This document shows positions 63,031 to 64,000 of a stretch of DNA of 64,000 nt, one piece after another (position 1 is the stretch's first letter; the number at the start of each line of letters is the position of its first letter). The DNA lies in NCBI GenBank assembly GCA_949128115.1, contig OX421966.1, positions 53,503,416 to 53,567,415 on the forward strand. The letters run 5' to 3'. The notes beneath the pieces were generated by a model. The model searched no databases. It had not been told where the DNA came from and worked only from the letters and a program-made list of their open reading frames with translations. A program made the translations under genes and the position numbers. The stretch is from Anaspis maculata. Its lineage: Eukaryota; Arthropoda; Insecta; Coleoptera; Scraptiidae.

Positions 63031-64000
63031 GGATGTCGTGTCGGCGGAAGGTTTGTCTTGGTGAGTTGGGATAGTTGTTTACGGTTAGGCTTTGTCGTGA
63101 AAAATGTATGATGGGGCTCACGCGTGCGTTCTGAATCTGCCTGCACGTGCTGGTATCTGCGCTACTGTCTGTCATCATCAGGTACAGCCACTGTTAAGCC
63201 TCGTCCTCTGTTGGATACCTTGATGAAAAGGTATTCGCGCCCTTGGGTCCTCTGGACTTGGCGTTGTGACTGCGGTACTCAGAGCACCGGACCTAGTGGG
63301 TTAGATCTGGAAACTCGCAGGTGAGCTTCCTCCGCGTTTCTAAAGCTCCTAGCTATTCGGAAAATGTAAATTTTGAGAACTACGTGAAGAATCAAGTAAA
63401 TAATATAAAATAGAATCGCGTTTGTATCGGGGTTCAGACCCTGCCGTAGAGTCGTAAGTCGTAATTGTTGATCGGATTGATGGAACCCCCCCTCCCCCCT
63501 CCTTGAAACTAATGATTTTGTTTTAGCGCCACGGCAGTTCCTGATATTTCCATATAGAGCTTGTTACGGGAGTAAAGACGTTCTTATTCAAAACTGATTG
63601 ATTCAATCCGGTACCCAACGACGCAATCTTTCAGATAGGAACTTTGTATAAATGAGTTGTTATTAGGGCTCGATGAGGAATAGGGTAGACGGCGATTATT
63701 TAGTGTTAGGACAAAGATTATTTCAACGCCTCTCCGCATCGGCTTTTCGGCGAACACCCTGTATAGTCAATCCTCGGCGTTTTGTTTCTCCTGACTGCGG
63801 CCTTCTCTCACAAACTGATAAGCAACAACGAGCTAGCGCGTATACGGGGCGTGCTCAAAAAGTTCCTCACAATCAAGTTTGTACCTTGACTTGAGTAATT
63901 GTTTCGCGCTCACCATCGGTTCGAAAGTTTTTGGAAGGGCGAAAGACGGTTCAACATTTCCGGTTATAGGCACTCGCGACCGCGGGAATCTTTCTAAGCG
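63031..64000. other. Right-hand flank, no gene recognised
   Basis: Mixed-composition DNA. A short plus-strand open stretch (63124-63324) ends beside CTCGCAG/GTGAGC at 63314-63326, which could be a 5' splice site of an unrecognised exon. ACACCCTGTATAG (63755-63767) and GTGCTCAAAAAGTTCC (63850-63865) resemble motifs common at insect transposon ends. None of these supports a firm call. Confidence 0.25.

Overview
The window is eukaryotic, most likely an arthropod (probably insect) chromosome. The evidence is short GT-AG introns (61 and 89 nt), TATA-box promoters, AATAAA poly(A) signals, and an AT-rich flank carrying a foldback-type transposable element. There is no bacterial or phage gene organisation. 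I cannot name the species.

Positions 1-59201 are one head-to-tail tandem array with a unit of about 1,685 bp (about 35.1 units). Each unit holds one three-exon gene on the minus strand, encoding a 271-residue protein, plus a spacer of about 720 bp. There are 34 complete gene copies (called G1-G34 here, left to right). G0 is cut by the left window edge, and G35 is a diverged terminal copy lacking exon 1. The exons join in matching phases (251 + 158 + 407 = 816 nt), and all 34 complete copies are open. The protein has a short polar N-terminus followed by an all-helical body. By eye it resembles the MIF4G/HEAT domain of small translation adaptors (SLIP1/MIF4GD, PAIP1 or CTIF type); this is a tentative family call.

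Each spacer contains, in the direction of transcription, the 3' UTR with a poly(A) signal, a 197-bp and a 180-bp tandem subrepeat (each with an E-box CACGTG, an oligo-T tract and an AATAAA), and then a TATA-box promoter for the next copy. The array is a mosaic of two subfamilies. Type II genes lie in three blocks (G14, G20-G23, G30-G35), set among type I blocks (G0-G13, G15-G19, G24-G29). The last complete gene of each type II block carries the same substitutions, E17Q plus P38Q. A 3.37-kb dimer (G30-G31 and G32-G33) is a clear recent higher-order duplication.

Positions 59202-64000 are non-array flank. The array stops at the AG of the exon 2 acceptor of G35. The flank holds a 42-bp imperfect inverted repeat, a 1.26-kb foldback element with arms of about 600 bp, internal subrepeats of about 150 bp and a candidate 9-bp target duplication, a 14-bp minisatellite, and a GC-richer stretch of degenerate repeats with long but unconvincing ORFs. 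No conserved protein gene is recognisable in the flank.
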